A stretch of DNA of 64,000 nt from Piper betle (GCA_033002965.1 JAURVB010000134.1:62001-126000), one strand, 5' to 3'; numbered from the stretch's first letter, positions 1 through 14,804 are shown. Translations and numbers: made by a program. Notes: generated by a model from the sequence alone, not told the origin.

Positions 1-2727
1 TTGACTTTTTAGGGTTTTAGGGACTTACAATTTTTCTTTGTTGCAGGTTTGTAGGTTTGTGGAGCGAGTGGATTCTGTGAATCAGAGGCCCTTTGTGACG
101 GATGCCAATGACCGTGTCTTTCGTGATGTTGTGCCTCTAAAGCAGTATGTTGCTCCTAAGCATGATACTAGACTACGTCTCTTCTCCGGCACTGCCAACC
201 CTGCTCTCTCTCAGGTGATTCTTGCCTCCTCTGTGCCTTTGCGTTTGAATTTGTTGAAGTTTTACCATGTGATGAATATTTGGCAGTAATCATCTTATGT
301 TTTGATTTGTTTGTATGTTTTATTGATCTCATTAAATGTAGGAAATTGCATGCTATATGGGCTTGGAATTGGGGAAGATTAAGATTAAGAGGTTTGCTGA
401 TGGGGAAATTTATGTGCAATTACAAGAAAGTGTGAGAGGTTGCGATGTTTTCTTGGTGCAACCTACGTGCCCTCCTGCAAATGAAAACCTTATGGAGCTA
501 TTAATAATGATTGATGCATGCCGGAGGGCGTCCGCAAAGAACATTACTGCAGTCATTCCGTACTTTGGATATGCTCGCGCTGATAGAAAGGTAGAGGAGG
601 GGGTCTGTGTATGCTAGTACCCTAGTATATGTGAGCAATGGATTATCATTTGAGTCAATTTATGTGTGTGGAGATTAATTTTCCAAAATGTTTGATTTTC
701 TTATATTTGATTATTTCTTTCTTTATCTGGTCTTAAGAACCAACTTTTTAATGGGTGGCTTACTGTTACCATTTCCCCCTTGGATGAAGACACAAGGACG
801 TGAATCTATTGGGGCAAAACTTGTTGCAAATATGATTACAACGGCAGGTGCCGACCGAGTGTTAGCTTGTGATTTGCATTCTGGCCAATCAATGGGATAT
901 TTTGATATTCCAGTAGATCATGTATATGGCCAGGTATGCTGTCTCTGTCCCATTGGAGACGGAAAAAGAATTATTTTCTTTTAAAATTTTTAATAATTCA
1001 TATTAATTTATGTTTGTACTTTTTTGGCGTATTCCACCATAGCCTGTGATTCTAGACTACTTGGCAAGCAAAACCATTTCTTCAAATGATTTGGTTGTGG
1101 TCTCACCTGATGTGGGAGGTGTTGCTAGGGCTCGAGCTTTTGCAAAGAAATTATCAGATGCACCACTAGCTATAGTGGACAAAAGGCGTCATGGGCACAA
1201 TGTTGCGGAAGTAATTCTCTCTTTTTTCCCCTCGCAGTTTAAAGCAATCTAAACTCGATGAAAAGTTTCTTCCTTTTTATCCGCATAGTATTCTTTCAAC
1301 AGTCAATGCAAGCTAATCTTTCTTGTAAAAGGTTAAACTGAACATTCATTTGATTATTAAATGCACACACGGGAACATTCATTGACAGAGAATGGAAGTA
1401 GGATTTGAAGAAATAGAACTGGATATAAAGATATTAAGGAGGGTAGGAAGAAGGTGGAGGTTTGAGGCGATAGAACAGACAATTCACGGAGAATTTGGTA
1501 GGTTAAGGGACAAAACTTGGAATTCACCAAAGGTTCATGACATTCATTCATGATAACTAACTCGTACAGTGACGATGGAAGACTCGCATATATATTTATA
1601 GACTGGAAGACATGCATATGGCCTACCAAAAATCTATAATAAAAGGACGAAAATTACAAAAAAAACCCTTTAAAATATGAAAATTGCATGTAACTTCATA
1701 AAAATAACCAAACTACCTAATTTATTAAAGACCGATTAGGGAAAACTAAATGTTACTCTAATATGTGCTCCATCATAGATGGAAAATTTTATTAGATTGT
1801 TATGCCATTTCTCCAATAAAGGGCAAAATTGTATGGTTTAAGCGGTAAGAATATGTGTTGGAGGTAACATTGTTCATATTTATGTATGTTGTCAATGTTA
1901 TCATTTATTTGGCGTCTTTTCTTCAAAGTCATCCCCAAAGTAGACTTATTTTCCATGTAACACAGGTCATGAATCTGATAGGAGATGTAAAAGGAAAAGT
2001 TGCTGTTATGGTTGATGACATGATTGACACTGCTGGTTAGTTGGTTTCGCCACTGGATGTAAGATAATTAAAAAATGGAAGAATTGTTTTTGATAGTAAG
2101 CTTTACTGGTGTGTCTAGGTACTATTGCAAAAGGTGCTGCTCTTCTACATCAAGAAGGTGCAAGGGAAGTCTATGCTTGCGCAACACATGCTGTGTTTAG
2201 GTTTATTTTACTTTAGTGAAAATATATACTTTTTCTTTATGGTTCTCTTATTTTGCTCAATGCCTTTTTGTCTTCTACTTTGTCATGGTATATATTTACG
2301 TAATCTTCTTAACAGCCCCCCCGCGATTGAGAGGCTGTCAAGTGGTCTATTCCAGGAAGTTATCATTACGAACACCATCCCTCTACTGGAAAAGAATTAC
2401 TTCCCGCAGTTGACAGTTTTATCTATGGCGAACTTGTTGGGCGAGACGATTTGGCAAGTTCATGATGATTGTTCTGTAAGTGGGACAATTCTACCCGCAC
2501 GCATTGTATTTTAGAAATTATTTGAGTCTAAATGCTTTTTAGCCTTCTCAGATACATATTTTTTAACCTAAGATTACATATCATGAATGAATTGATTAAA
2601 ATACTATCCTTTAATATACATTTTTATGCCTAGCCATGGCAGTGCCACTAATCCCATAATCTTTTAATTGTATTTTTGCTCATTTTAGGGTACATACGGA
2701 CCATACTCTGGCCTGGGCATTGATTGA
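1..2727 (+). CDS. PRS: Ribose-phosphate pyrophosphokinase (PRPP synthetase), 5' partial
   Basis: Makes PRPP from ribose 5-phosphate and ATP, feeding nucleotide, histidine and tryptophan synthesis. Eight exons are visible: 47-214, 342-590, 790-933, 1043-1210, 1966-2035, 2119-2200, 2316-2475 and 2689-2727. All have GT-AG borders and phases that join without a break. Family landmarks are [32 protein letters not shown], the flexible-loop [11 protein letters not shown] and the PRPP-binding [10 protein letters not shown]. The protein ends GLGID just before TGA at 2725. The transit-peptide exon(s) lie left of the window; the visible part is about 360 codons. The fit is to the plant class I plastid-type enzymes (PRS1/2). 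The intron at 1211-1965 is the longest. One oddity is Cys in [11 protein letters not shown], where I would expect Trp; this is a point change with no frame effect. Family call is secure; the exact paralogue is not. Confidence 0.95.
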
Positions 2728-3689
2728 CTTTTACAGACAGGGCTTTGTGTGAGAACTTTTAAAACATTCAGCATTGTTTGTGTCTTGCTGCTCAAGACCA
2801 ATCTGTATTAGCATTCTTCAAATACTTTGCAAGAGATTCAGCCTGAAGGAAATGGTTTGTTTCTTCCGTATTTGGATAGTGACATATAGCCTTAAACACT
2901 AGATTTTTTTTTTTGGTCTTGATGTTTGTTACCTTCTCTCATTTTTTGGCAACACGTTACAATTTTGTACATGTGTTCCATGGGTAAGCAATGTGCGCCA
3001 GTGTAGTTGAAAGGTCCTTGAAAATATGTAGAGAAGGCTCCAAATTCAAAACTAGCAGCTATCGTGTATTCAGCTAATATGAAAATTGTTTCGACATGCG
3101 TGTGAACTGACAATTAGTATTTGAGCTTCATTTTCACAGTATCCAGGGAATTCTTAAGACTAGAACGAGATTGTATGAAAATTGTTTCGACATATGCGTG
3201 TGAACTGACAATTAGCATTTGAGCTTCATTTTCACAGTAGCCAGGGAATTCTTAAGACTAGAAGGAGATTGAAATTGATTTACCCTTTAGATCACCTTTG
3301 AGGACGTCTGATAGGCCCTTGGTTGTCAGACTCGTGCCTTTGTTTGAAATTAGTTCTTGTGTCATTTATGCCATTTACTTCTTGAATCCGAGGTAATGGA
3401 TTCTTTGTCATTATAATTCTCGACAGATTGTTGATCTGCTGCTGTGCTTGGTTGGAAACTGTTGATATTACACGTCAAATTGCATTTGAATGACTGTTGG
3501 ACTCGTTTCAACGATTGACACAAGAAAGGTTGTTTATAAACTTGTAGCCATTCACAAAACAGAGCTGGCAACTCGGAAAGAAACAGTAAGCACTGGCAGG
3601 TTAGCTTTCGTGCCAATCACTCCTGGTCTGAACATGGAGATGTTGGAATTCATCTCGAAGTCAGAGCGGTGCATTCACCAATCTGGAGA
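2728..3689. other. PRPP synthetase 3' flank and convergent intergenic DNA
   Basis: 3' UTR and spacer between the (+) PRPP synthetase and the (-) DnaJ-like gene, which are transcribed toward each other. No supported coding sequence. It contains a two-copy tandem duplication, listed separately. Confidence 0.6.
3079..3270. repeat. Two-copy tandem duplication, ~95 bp unit
   Basis: A block starting ATGAAAATTGTTTCGACAT at about 3079 recurs at about 3175. Both copies run through GAATTCTTAAGACTAGAA. They differ by a 2-base insertion and a few substitutions. It lies in the 3' flank of the PRPP synthetase. Confidence 0.85.
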
Positions 3690-4431
3690 TTACTTCGGTG
3701 TTTGCTTCATAAAGTGGAAACCCATGACATCCCGGTGCTCCCCTGTCCCGAGGCAGCGAGGGCAGTAGTCCAGACCACTCCCACCACATGTCCTACACCT
3801 GACATCGTATAGAAGGAAGGCATTGTGATGGGAAGCCATTGTAATGCATCTGTATGAAAAAATGGATCCAAGTATCACAAGAAGCAACATGTTGGCTCAC
3901 CATCTTGGCCATTCTCCTTTTGGAAGAAGGGTACGTTCCGCACAGTTAGTTCTTCCTACGACACAACATTGGAACATGGAGTGAAGTTTAGCTAATAGCT
4001 ACAGTGGATATCACACATTTGTGGGCCGAAAGGAAAGGGGGAGCACCTCTTCCATGGCAATGACGGCAATCCACTCTGCCAATTCCATGGCAAACCGCAC
4101 AAGCAGGGTGTGGCTTCTTCCTCCTCTCCTTCCAGACATTCGACTGCAACAAATTTGGAAAGCGCCAAAAAGTAAGAAAAATGGTTTCTTTTTTCATCTG
4201 GCTTTCGCCATGCCAACACCAAGATATCTCAGCCGCTCATGCTTTGGAAATACACTGCACACAAAAGAAAATGAAGCTGACGAGAAACGGAGAAAAGACC
4301 TCTGTTTTGACAACCCATGTGGGTTTGGAGATGGACAAGCGAGATCGAGGATTTGGGTCGCTGGGGAAAGGGTCATCCGGCGGCTGGCAGGCGAAGAAAG
4401 TCGCCGGCGGCCGGCACGGCGTCGCCGCCAT
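3690..4431 (-). CDS. Small DnaJ-type cysteine-rich (zinc-finger) protein
   Basis: Four exons join in phase: 4431-4300, 4143-4047, 3955-3901 and 3798-3690, about 130 residues. The mature part has four CxxC motifs spaced as in the DnaJ zinc-binding domain: CAVCHGIG, CRHCHGRG, CRTCGGSG and CPRCLGTG. It ends MGFHFMKQTPK. There is no J domain. Plant proteins of this layout (BSD2/Orange-like Cys-rich proteins) act as plastid chaperones or assembly factors. The N-terminus, rich in Ser, Pro and Thr, is compatible with a plastid transit peptide; this is inference. I used the ATG at 4431 (MAATPCRPP); an in-frame ATG at 4467 would add 12 residues. The exon 1 donor is the weakest point: 4300 or 4315 both keep frame. 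The Zn-finger exons are certain. Confidence 0.82.
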
Positions 4432-4467
4432 CGGATTCTGGTCGGACGAATAATGGTTTGGATGCAC

Positions 4468-5078
4468 GGCCCAATGTATATGATGTGGTGGGCTTTCCTG
4501 AGAAAGAAAGTTGGGCTCTGATTGGGCGTATTGTGTGTATTCGCTGAGACGTTTGTTTTTTTAGTTCAACAAATAATGCTTAGCTCGAGTCAGCTATTCT
4601 CCAATGCGAATTATTCTCGACCCCAATAAAATCGAGTATACATGCATACAATTTTGTATGTTTATTTAAAGTTGTTATAAAGTAAGTTTTACTATATTTT
4701 TTAAAAGAATATTTTATATAAATATGTATGACCCAGTTTTGATGCAAGGAAAATTTGAACCGGCAAAGAGAAACTTGCTTCATTAGGTTCAAGCCAAATT
4801 TTTAACTGCCCTTTTATAGAGTCGAACATTTAACTTAGTTGAACTCAGGAGACAGACATAAATTATGTATATGATGACACGAGAAAGTCTTCATAAATAA
4901 AAGGACTCTTGGGTTCTTTCTTGTCAATTGGATATGCATTCCCCAACTCAAATATGTGCACAATATTGTTAATTCTAAGATTGTAATTCAAGCCACCCCT
5001 TAATTGTCTATTAATTGATACTTATCTCTGTTTTGTTGCTTTAGTGATTTTTACTTATAAGCTCCAAACAATGTATGG
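4468..5078. other. Intergenic, no gene seen
   Basis: AT-rich spacer holding the promoter side of the DnaJ-like gene and the 3' flank of the peroxidase gene. No ORF with recognisable content. Confidence 0.5.
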
Positions 5079-6619
<1,541 letters not shown>

Positions 6620-6926
6620 TAATGGCAGAGTTACTCCACAGAAAGAGAACGCTCATCTGTCATATATGGATGTTGGTTAACTTTCTTTGTTTCATACATG
6701 AACACAAGGTGCCAAGAAATTGACTAATGAAATTCTTGTACTTGCTACGAGTGGATGCAACCACCAAGAAGAGCTATCCCAAGCATACGTGATCAACATG
6801 AATGGTCTAGGTCAGTAAGCATAGATTAAGTGCAACTTGCAAGAAATTCAACTACCCTGCATCAGATGTTGAATACAGAACCAATTCACAGGTCGGTGAT
6901 CCTCGTTTCTAATGAAAGAGGATCAA
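6620..6926. other. Peroxidase upstream region
   Basis: Presumed promoter and leader of the minus-strand peroxidase, up to the target-site duplication of the hAT-like element. No strong core-promoter motif is assigned. Confidence 0.4.
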
Positions 6927-6934
6927 GTTATAGC

Positions 6935-7849
6935 CACTGTTGCAGAAATCGGCCGATTCCGTGCGGAATCGGCCGATTTAAATCGGATCGGCGTCGCGCC
7001 GATCCGATTTCGGGGCCGAATCGGGCGGCCCCGAATCGGCCCCGGAATCGGCCGAGTTCGGCCGATTCCGACCGATTTAAATCGGAATCGGAATCGGCCG
7101 ATTTAAATCGGAATCGGTTTTTAGGAAATTACCAAAATACCCTAGGTATGATTTTTATTAAATTATTTAAGCATGGGTAAAATGGTAATTTGGATTTTAA
7201 AAACCTAAAATCAAACCCGCTCCGCACCGCCGCCGCTCGTCCGCCCGCCGCCGCCCGGTTTCCGCCTCCGCCGTGCGGCCCCGACTCCGCGCTCGCCGCC
7301 GACCGGGCTGCCGACCTCGCCGCCGACCTCGCAACGTCGCCGCCCACCCGTGGCCGGACCGAATCGGGCACGCACGAATCGCCGCCGACTCCGCCGCCGG
7401 CTCCGGGCCGCCGACGGTTCGTCCGGCCGGGCTGCCGACATCGACCGGGCTGCCGACATCCTCCGACATCGCCGCCGCGAGACTCGCCGCCGACCGGGCC
7501 GCCGGCGGCGCGAGGGGTAAAAATCGCACGGTGGCATTCTTGTAATTAAAAGTTGACTCGAGTCTAACTCGAGTCAAAAATAATAATTAATTCGAAATAA
7601 TTTAAAAAAATCTTAAAAAATATTTAAAAATATCAAAAACTATAATACACAGAATAATATCAAAATAACATCAATACTTAATTTTAATTTATTTATATTA
7701 TAAATTGTCAAATTATTATATATAACTGATTAAATTAATTTGGACCGATTCAACTGAACCGATTCCTGGCCGATTCAGACCGATTCCGATTCCGATTCCG
7801 ATTCACTGGAAAACCGATTCCGATTCCGATTCCGATTTATGCAACCATG
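6935..7849. mobile_element. Non-autonomous hAT-like element, 915 bp
   Basis: Bounded by a perfect 8-bp TSD, GTTATAGC (6927-6934 and 7850-7857). The ends are imperfect inverted repeats: CACTGTTGCAGAAATCGG on the left, and CATGGTTGCATAAATCGG reading inward from the right. Both subterminal regions are arrays of CGATTC/GAATCGG hexamers in opposing orientation. Inside are an AT-rich arm (7130-7205), a GC-rich core (about 7210-7515) and a second AT-rich arm opening with GACTCGAG palindromes (about 7550). An 8-bp TSD with short inverted ends fits the hAT superfamily. There is no transposase, so it would depend on a helper element. The GC-rich core is open in several frames on both strands; I regard that as compositional. 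A near-identical copy sits at 48724-49649. Confidence 0.82.
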
Positions 7850-7857
7850 GTTATAGC

Positions 7858-8727
7858 ATCGTATTAGTACCAACATGGTTTTTAGTTTGTCCTGTCAGTT
7901 GAGAATATGTGCATTTGTTTTGCCTCTGTAGCATTTGAACAATAAAATGTTGTAGATGTAGACGAAATGTAGTTTTCAATGAATAGCAGATTGATTTATA
8001 GCCATTTGCCGTTGTATGCCAGAAAGAAAAGCATCAAAATCAAGACATGGGTTTGGATTCAATTAGCTTGATTAGGTGCTCTGCCATCGACACAAGAAAA
8101 CTTGCAGATTAATAACACTTAAAAGTATTGAATCTGTACAGATAAACAATTATGGAATTTGCTCATTCAGAGTCAAAAAATCGGGACGTACTGATTTTAT
8201 AGCTAGTAACTGTGTGCTTTCTTTAATTTCTTCAATGACCTTTGTCAAAAAAATGGAGCAGTACAAATCCCCCAGCCAATTTACGTAGTAAGGAAAGAAG
8301 TAAAAGAAACAAAATAGTGTTAACATCTCCATATACTTCTGTAACAGTTGTTTCTTCTTCTGCTTAACAGGACTGTTCTTCATAATAATTTTCTTTAACA
8401 CAAACTCTGCTGACCATTGATACATATGTCAATAAATGGTATGTCCTGGATCCTCATTTTCAAGCCACAATTTCTAATCATGGAGAGGATCATCGAGTAA
8501 AGAAAAAAGTCTCTCCATTATAGTACATGGTTTCCTGTGGTAAATATGCATATTATTAGTACAATAAACAAAAGGGTAAATTGTATTCGGAAAGAATGGC
8601 AAAATAATCTTGAAAACAGCAAGTTGCATCTGAATTATACACTTCTTTAATTTTCTCGACGAGTAAGTAGTTTTTACAAGAATGATTAGTTCTAACAACA
8701 ATACCTGATGTTTCTGTAGTTCTCAGC
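7858..8727. other. Intergenic, 3' flank of the 5-phosphatase gene
   Basis: AT-rich, no supported gene. It probably includes the 3' UTR of the minus-strand inositol polyphosphate 5-phosphatase. Confidence 0.5.
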
Positions 8728-11700
8728 CTATAAATCATCACGGTAAGGCTCATCAAGAAGGTAATCTTCACGAACTTTGGCAGTGGTGAAGTTCAAAGCC
8801 CGTTGAAGCTTTCTTTGATCAAAAACTTCTACTTCGACCAGAAATGTGGATCTAACTGGCCTGTGGTCTGACAGCCTAAGTTCTGCCCTGTCATAAGACA
8901 ACTGTTTGATTCCTTTGCCTTGCCACAATATACGGTCACACCTGAATAATAGAAGAACATGTACTGAGAACTGATTAACAAATAGATAGAGCAAATTAAT
9001 GAAGCACCCATAATTGAAAAACAAAGATTACCATGCTGGAGATCTCTTCTTCTCACCCTCTTTAGGCTCATCTCCAAGGTATCTGTCAGAGTTGATTTCA
9101 TATTTGTATGTGGGTGAAAAATCAATTGGCCCTTCCATCCATCCATCAAAGACACAGTCAGCTTTTAGCTCTTTAACTAACTGCAACAAATTGATATAGT
9201 TCACAGAACAATTCATATGATTCTGTTAGAATGTATAGACAAAACATGTGCAGTTAGAAAATTTCGTGCATGGAAGATATCAATAAAACTAATTTGGGGT
9301 CAATTTCATACTTGATCACTGTTGCTTAGTTCAGACCACTGTCTGCAGGCAACAAGCTGTCTAACCTCAGAATCTGACAGACTGAGACGATAATTTAGAT
9401 CTCCAAACCAAAATATCTGACTGTTCAGGTCTCCAGAAAAAGCAACAAAAATTGTGGAGTGCATCAGAATAAACAGAATTGGTCACTGGTATTGAAAATG
9501 AAGCCCAAAAAAATCAAAGATAACTCTTACTCATGTGCTGGAATGGTCTGAGGGTGATTAGAATTGAACACAGAACAAAAACGAGTTCTCTTTAATATTT
9601 CATAGACATCAGAATTACGCCTTTGTTGGTCCCCTTCCTTTGAACCAGATGTAAGATGGGAGCAGACAAAGCACAGCCGTGATTGGAAAAGGGTCATGCT
9701 CACACTCACTGATCCCTGCAAAGCTCAAACAGTTAACCTTGCATGAAAAATCAGACTCCAAGCTTTCCTATGCCTTTTTGTACAACAAAAATCAGTTTAG
9801 GCTCCACCTTGTTTCCCATGTAGCCCATAAGACCAACTCCAACTTGTGAAACCTTCAAGTTGTTAACATGCCTCCGCAACCTCTTCCTCACCCACACAGA
9901 CAGATAGATCCCTACCATCTGTTTACTGACAATTCTAACATACTTTTTGCATGCTTTCACAGACTCTACATCAATGTTGTCTTCAAACTGCACTTCTGGT
10001 GTTACAGCACAAGCGTACTCTTCCTCCTTATCTGATAATTGATCAGAAGCTTCAGACAGTGAATCAATATCTTGACAACCATTTTGCTGCTGCTTCCAGA
10101 TTAGTTCAAGGTTCCCAGAGCTCCTGCACTCCCTTTTCAGACGACTCCCAAAGTCTTGACCTTTGGGAGCATATACAAGAGGCTTCTCCAGCCAGTTGAA
10201 GCTCATGACTCTTCTCAAACTTGGGTTGGAGGAAAGTACTTGTGGTGGGGTGTCCATGGGGTGCTCTGGCCAATCTAACTGACTATCACCATGAATGCCG
10301 TAGAACCTCTTTATGTGGAACTTCCTCCCAAGGTTGATCACTTCTTTTAGCTCCTTTGTATTAAATCCATCCGCAGCGAAACCCGGAGCCTTTTTGGTCT
10401 CAATTCCATTATCAGGAGTACCAGTCTCGTCGGCTAGCACATCAGAAGCTCCAGATGTTCTGGTCACAGGAGAAGGAGGAGCACTATAGCTCTTGTATTC
10501 AGTTTTTGATTGTTGAGACTTGTTGAGTGTTCTTCTGATGATTGCTTCCCATATGGGAATTGGCTTTTTGTCCTCTGCTCCCAGTACATTCCCAGCATTT
10601 AGAGGAACAACTTCTTGGAAACTTCGAAAAAATAATTACATAATCAATCAGCGATTGCATTAATCAATCTTAAATTAGCGGTGCATATAAGAACAACTCT
10701 ATCTTTATATGAATGAAATACCCCAAGCTACTTACCCAATAATATACATGTCTGCTGGCTCATTTGTGCAGAGCCATTCATCAATCTCAAGGTCCTCTTC
10801 GGGAGTTCTTCCAGCAACATTCCATGTCCCAACGGTTACCCTGAATAGAAAAGGTTATGATAATTTGATGGATGCTCTAAGTGAAGCAACTTTATTGTTT
10901 ATTGATTCTGATAAATAGATGAATTATTTGATGATGATTCAATTGAATTACCAACCTAACATCCTTGGAATTAATGTATTGAACGCGTAATGTTTCTGAC
11001 TTCCCCCTTCGATGTTTAAGAGGCATCTGAACGTTGTGTCTTTTTTCTGAGCACAGCAAACGCAGTTAAAGGATGACAAATGGCTAATCAAGAAAGATTG
11101 GACTCGCATGCTAGCTGTTTCAAGAATTCCTACTAATGAAAAATCCGATAAATTAGTTTACAGAGTTTGATTCACAAATAATAGTTCAAAATATTCGGCA
11201 GTTCGTTGCCAATAAATTGGGTGCTAAAATATTCCAACGAGAATAGAAGTTCACGAACTTAGAAAAAAAAGTCCTAGAAAATCATAACGAGGGTAGAATC
11301 TTCTTTTCAGCCAAATTGCTTGAAAACCAATCATTGAAGCACGTTTAAAATTCACAAAGTGTAATTAGATTAGATAGGTAAAACCAAGAAAATTATAAGA
11401 TGGGCACTAGAATTTCACCTGCTTCTTGTTCTAGACCAACATATTGATCGTCCTGGTCTTTGTCAACTTGATTCCACCCCAAACTCCTTGCATCTAATTA
11501 TAATTAAGAAGAAAAACAAAAGAAAAAATTTTGGTTAGGTTGAGAGATCATAAAATAAAGCCATATATTAGTTGTGACTTGTGAGTCAAAAACTTGGCAA
11601 AATAAGCTCAAGTCACAATGTCAATACCATCATCTTCACTCTCAGTCTCGGTGTCAATTTCATCTTCACTGAATTCATGAACCTTAGGCTTGATATTAAG

Positions 11701-11869
11701 CCATTTCTTCATCACAATTGAAGGCCAAAAAGGCTGCAAAAAAACCCAAGAAAACAAATTTATGATCTTAGAAGTTATAAACGAGGAAAGGCTTTGAAAT
11801 AAGAATTCATGAAACAATTGAAAGTTGATCAATACCAACCTGAGAACGCTTCGGCTTCCTGGTTCTCAT
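8728..11869 (-). CDS. IP5P2: Type I inositol polyphosphate 5-phosphatase (IP5P1/2-like)
   Basis: Hydrolyses the 5-phosphate of inositol polyphosphates (InsP3, InsP4), damping phosphoinositide and Ca2+ signalling. Ten exons join in phase: 11869-11840, 11733-11628, 11493-11419, 11046-10956, 10840-10736, 10621-9808, 9715-9531, 9420-9312, 9180-9032 and 8941-8728, giving 625 residues. The N-terminus has a basic start, [16 protein letters not shown] and an acidic [15 protein letters not shown] stretch, as in the Arabidopsis IP5P1/2 subgroup. Catalytic 5-phosphatase motifs appear in order: [56 protein letters not shown] and SDHRPV. The long Ser-rich insert in exon 6 between FQEVV and [11 protein letters not shown] is normal for plant type I enzymes. 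Start chosen at the first ATG giving [10 protein letters not shown]. No lesion found; paralogue identity is inferred from the N-terminus. Confidence 0.95.
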
Positions 11870-13988
11870 TACTGCTGCTCTGAAAAATGAACTTCAGAAT
11901 CCAATCCAGTACAAGTTTTAGCGGGAGAGAAACTCGACCACAGTTGAAATAGCTGCCTATCTGGTAGAGCGGCACATTTCTGTCTGGGTTACACCAATAT
12001 TCTCCAACTAGACTTTTCACAGTATTCCTGGAAGACAAGGTAAGATAGCAACTACCACTAGAACCTGAGCAAGTAGATGAAAGAGCTATCTGGAGAAGTA
12101 GAAAGGAAAGATAAGTGAACAGGACTCCACTTCAGCCTCTTGCAAACAACTGGACCATCTTCGCAGGTAGGTGTAAAAAATCGAAGTCTATGAAGCCATT
12201 GAAAGTACAAGACTTCGAGGATGTTAACTCTTTATTATATTAATCGAAGGGTCGTTTTCCGGAAGAGAAGCCATGAACCACCACAATGATGATCTAACAC
12301 AAAATCACAAAAAGCTAGAAACATTTGTTCCCTGTAAAATGCAAGAACAAATGTCTGGACAAGCTACAAATATATCCCTCAAAAGTCTCTTCCAACTAAG
12401 AGCACCGTTGAATCACTCGCATCGGAGAGTGGACGGCTGTCTGCTGACTCCACTTTAAACAAATGACTCCACAGCTTAAACTATTTCACTGCTTCACACC
12501 ACACCACCTTGCAATGATCTGGTGAAAACCAAGCAAAAACAGCTATCTTTGAGTTGCATATAAAGAGAAGAAATCATGAAAACGACAACACAAGTTGGGT
12601 TTTGCTCAAGGTTGAATTCAAGCAGCAACGACAGGGAAAAATCTTGATTCGGAAATTGGAACTTCAAACGCAAAGGCACCACCTTTATATAGGCAACGGC
12701 GAGATCATTGACACTGTTCATTTCATGGGCACACGAGGATCTGCATGACCCACCAAAACACAAGCCGCCACAACACTCAATGTCTCCCCTGCTATCACCC
12801 GCCATTAAATAAACAAGATGGTTAATGAGCAGAGAAGCCAATTAGATTAGAGCCGTTCTTTGAAGAGGTTGGCAATGGCAGCTGTAGGACCAGCATGGAC
12901 AGCGAGATGAGATGGTGAAGCAATAGCTCAACAAGAGTTAAAAAACGGGAACAGTCGATCAACGGGTGAAATAAAACAAAGCTAGCTTGCGAGCAAATTG
13001 ACGTAACATGCTCATGACATGCATATTGAATGTATACTTTCAAATCAACATTTTGATGAATTATAAATAAAAGCGTCGGCTCACACAAGCTTGTTGCATT
13101 TGAGCTAGTCAAATCACTCGCTTTAGCACAGCTCATTAACTTAATGCCCACATTTCTGCATACGACGATAGCTCATATACTAATTGGTTCCCCGCGTAAT
13201 TTGCCACAACAGATTAATATAACATGTTATAAAAAACTTTTGAGCATTTTTTTATTTTTTCATCGTAGAAAAGAATCTCTAAGGAATATAAGGGGTTTGA
13301 CTCATGTAAAGATATGCCGGAACATGTGAGATTCATTTAATCAAACATTAAGCAAGCACAAGCATTAAACACAAAGAAGTCCTTACCTAAGTCTTTGTTT
13401 AAACATCGAACTATACATATTTACACGAACAAAAAATATCATGTTCGACTTAGCTCGAATACATTATAGCCGAAGATGAGCCCGCCTACATGTACCCAAC
13501 TTGGGAGGAGGCCAAAAGTGGTGAGAAAGTAGTCAAGGGTGGAAGAGGACAGGTAAAAAGAGGTCATGAGGCTTGATGGAGAGGCAATCGGGGTCCCTGG
13601 AATCGTACTAAAGCATGAGAGGCGACAAAGGAGGAGGGGGAAAGATGGAGGAGCCATAGAAATGGAATATGTAAGTAAATGGAAGGGAATGAGAGGGAGA
13701 TGGAAGGGTAAATGGAAGGGAATGAGAGGCACTTAAGCCCTTCCCATCAAATGCATGATTCTAGTCTGTGCATGTAAGTTTTATCTGCTTCTCTAGTTTG
13801 TGCATGGTTTTTAAAGTGTTGGCCAAGCATATAAATTTTGCCAACCATGTACCAACTTTTCTTATAGTTTTATAAAAAGAAATCCTTTTTTCCCCAATTG
13901 TAAAAGTTTTGCTTGTAGTTACCACATATTCTCATATACATATTAGATGATAATATGCATATTTCTATCTAACCAATAAAATTTCAAT

Positions 13989-14008
13989 AGAGAGAGAGAG
14001 AGAGAGAG
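13989..14008. repeat. (AG)n microsatellite
   Basis: Uninterrupted AG dinucleotide run of about ten units. Confidence 0.95.
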
Positions 14009-14801
14009 CTAGGTAGCTAAGGGGACAAAAGAAGTTGCTAAGTAAGATTGCATTGTATAACACATATAGATACAAAGGTGAAGTTTAGGTGGGCACATCA
14101 TGTCATGCTTGGTGCAATTTAGTCATTGTTAAATTCTCAATCATTCATCTCTTAATTATTGATAACTTATTTAAATCTTGTCAATCTTAGTATCTTAAAT
14201 TTAATCCTTTGCATTACCAATATATAAATTAGTAAAGAGCCTCGTATGCATGAAATGGTGACATAGGAGCCTTTTGGACTCTTCTAATTGTTTTTTTTTC
14301 ATGGTTTGAACCCTAAGTAGTCCTTAATTTTGATTCACAAATGTAGGAGTTTCGTGGGCCCATTTCAGCCGACCAGGCCCACACTTAATTTAAATTTCCA
14401 CTTTGGCCTTTTAATTTGCATGTCTCTATCATTTTCTTAATTTGAGGTAGTCATCTAAAAACATTTTTTTACCTCAATAGGTAGTTATCCATGTTGTATA
14501 GTTGCATTATTATGCAATAGTGGTCCTAGCTCGACTCCTAATTAAAATAGCATAATCTTGTATGATCATTAAACAGCTTTTATATGTTGTTAATGGGTAT
14601 TACTAAATATTAGTTTTAGAATTAATTTAGGGGTGAAGATTAATATTTAGGGTAGAAGTGCAAGACAATATTGGTCCATGGCATGCCATGACAACTTTTT
14701 GATAGGTATATTTTGTAGCCAACATGTCTTGGATAAATGTCAATAATAGTCTAATAGCATAGGGAAAATGTTTGATGAACTAATGGATTTTTAATATAGC
14801 C

Positions 14802-14804
<3 letters not shown>

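Noticed and set aside
4021..4521. 166-codon plus-strand ORF
   Set aside because: Antisense to the DnaJ-like zinc-finger exons; no motifs of its own.
7190..7577. Overlapping ORFs of 90-126 codons on both strands
   Set aside because: They lie in the GC-rich core of the hAT-like element, are Arg/Pro/Ala low complexity in every frame, and recur in the 49 kb copy. Stop codons are simply rare in GC-rich DNA.
7741..7849. CGATTC repeats resembling a short array such as CRISPR
   Set aside because: Hexamer arrays without spacers, in a plant genome, located at transposon ends.
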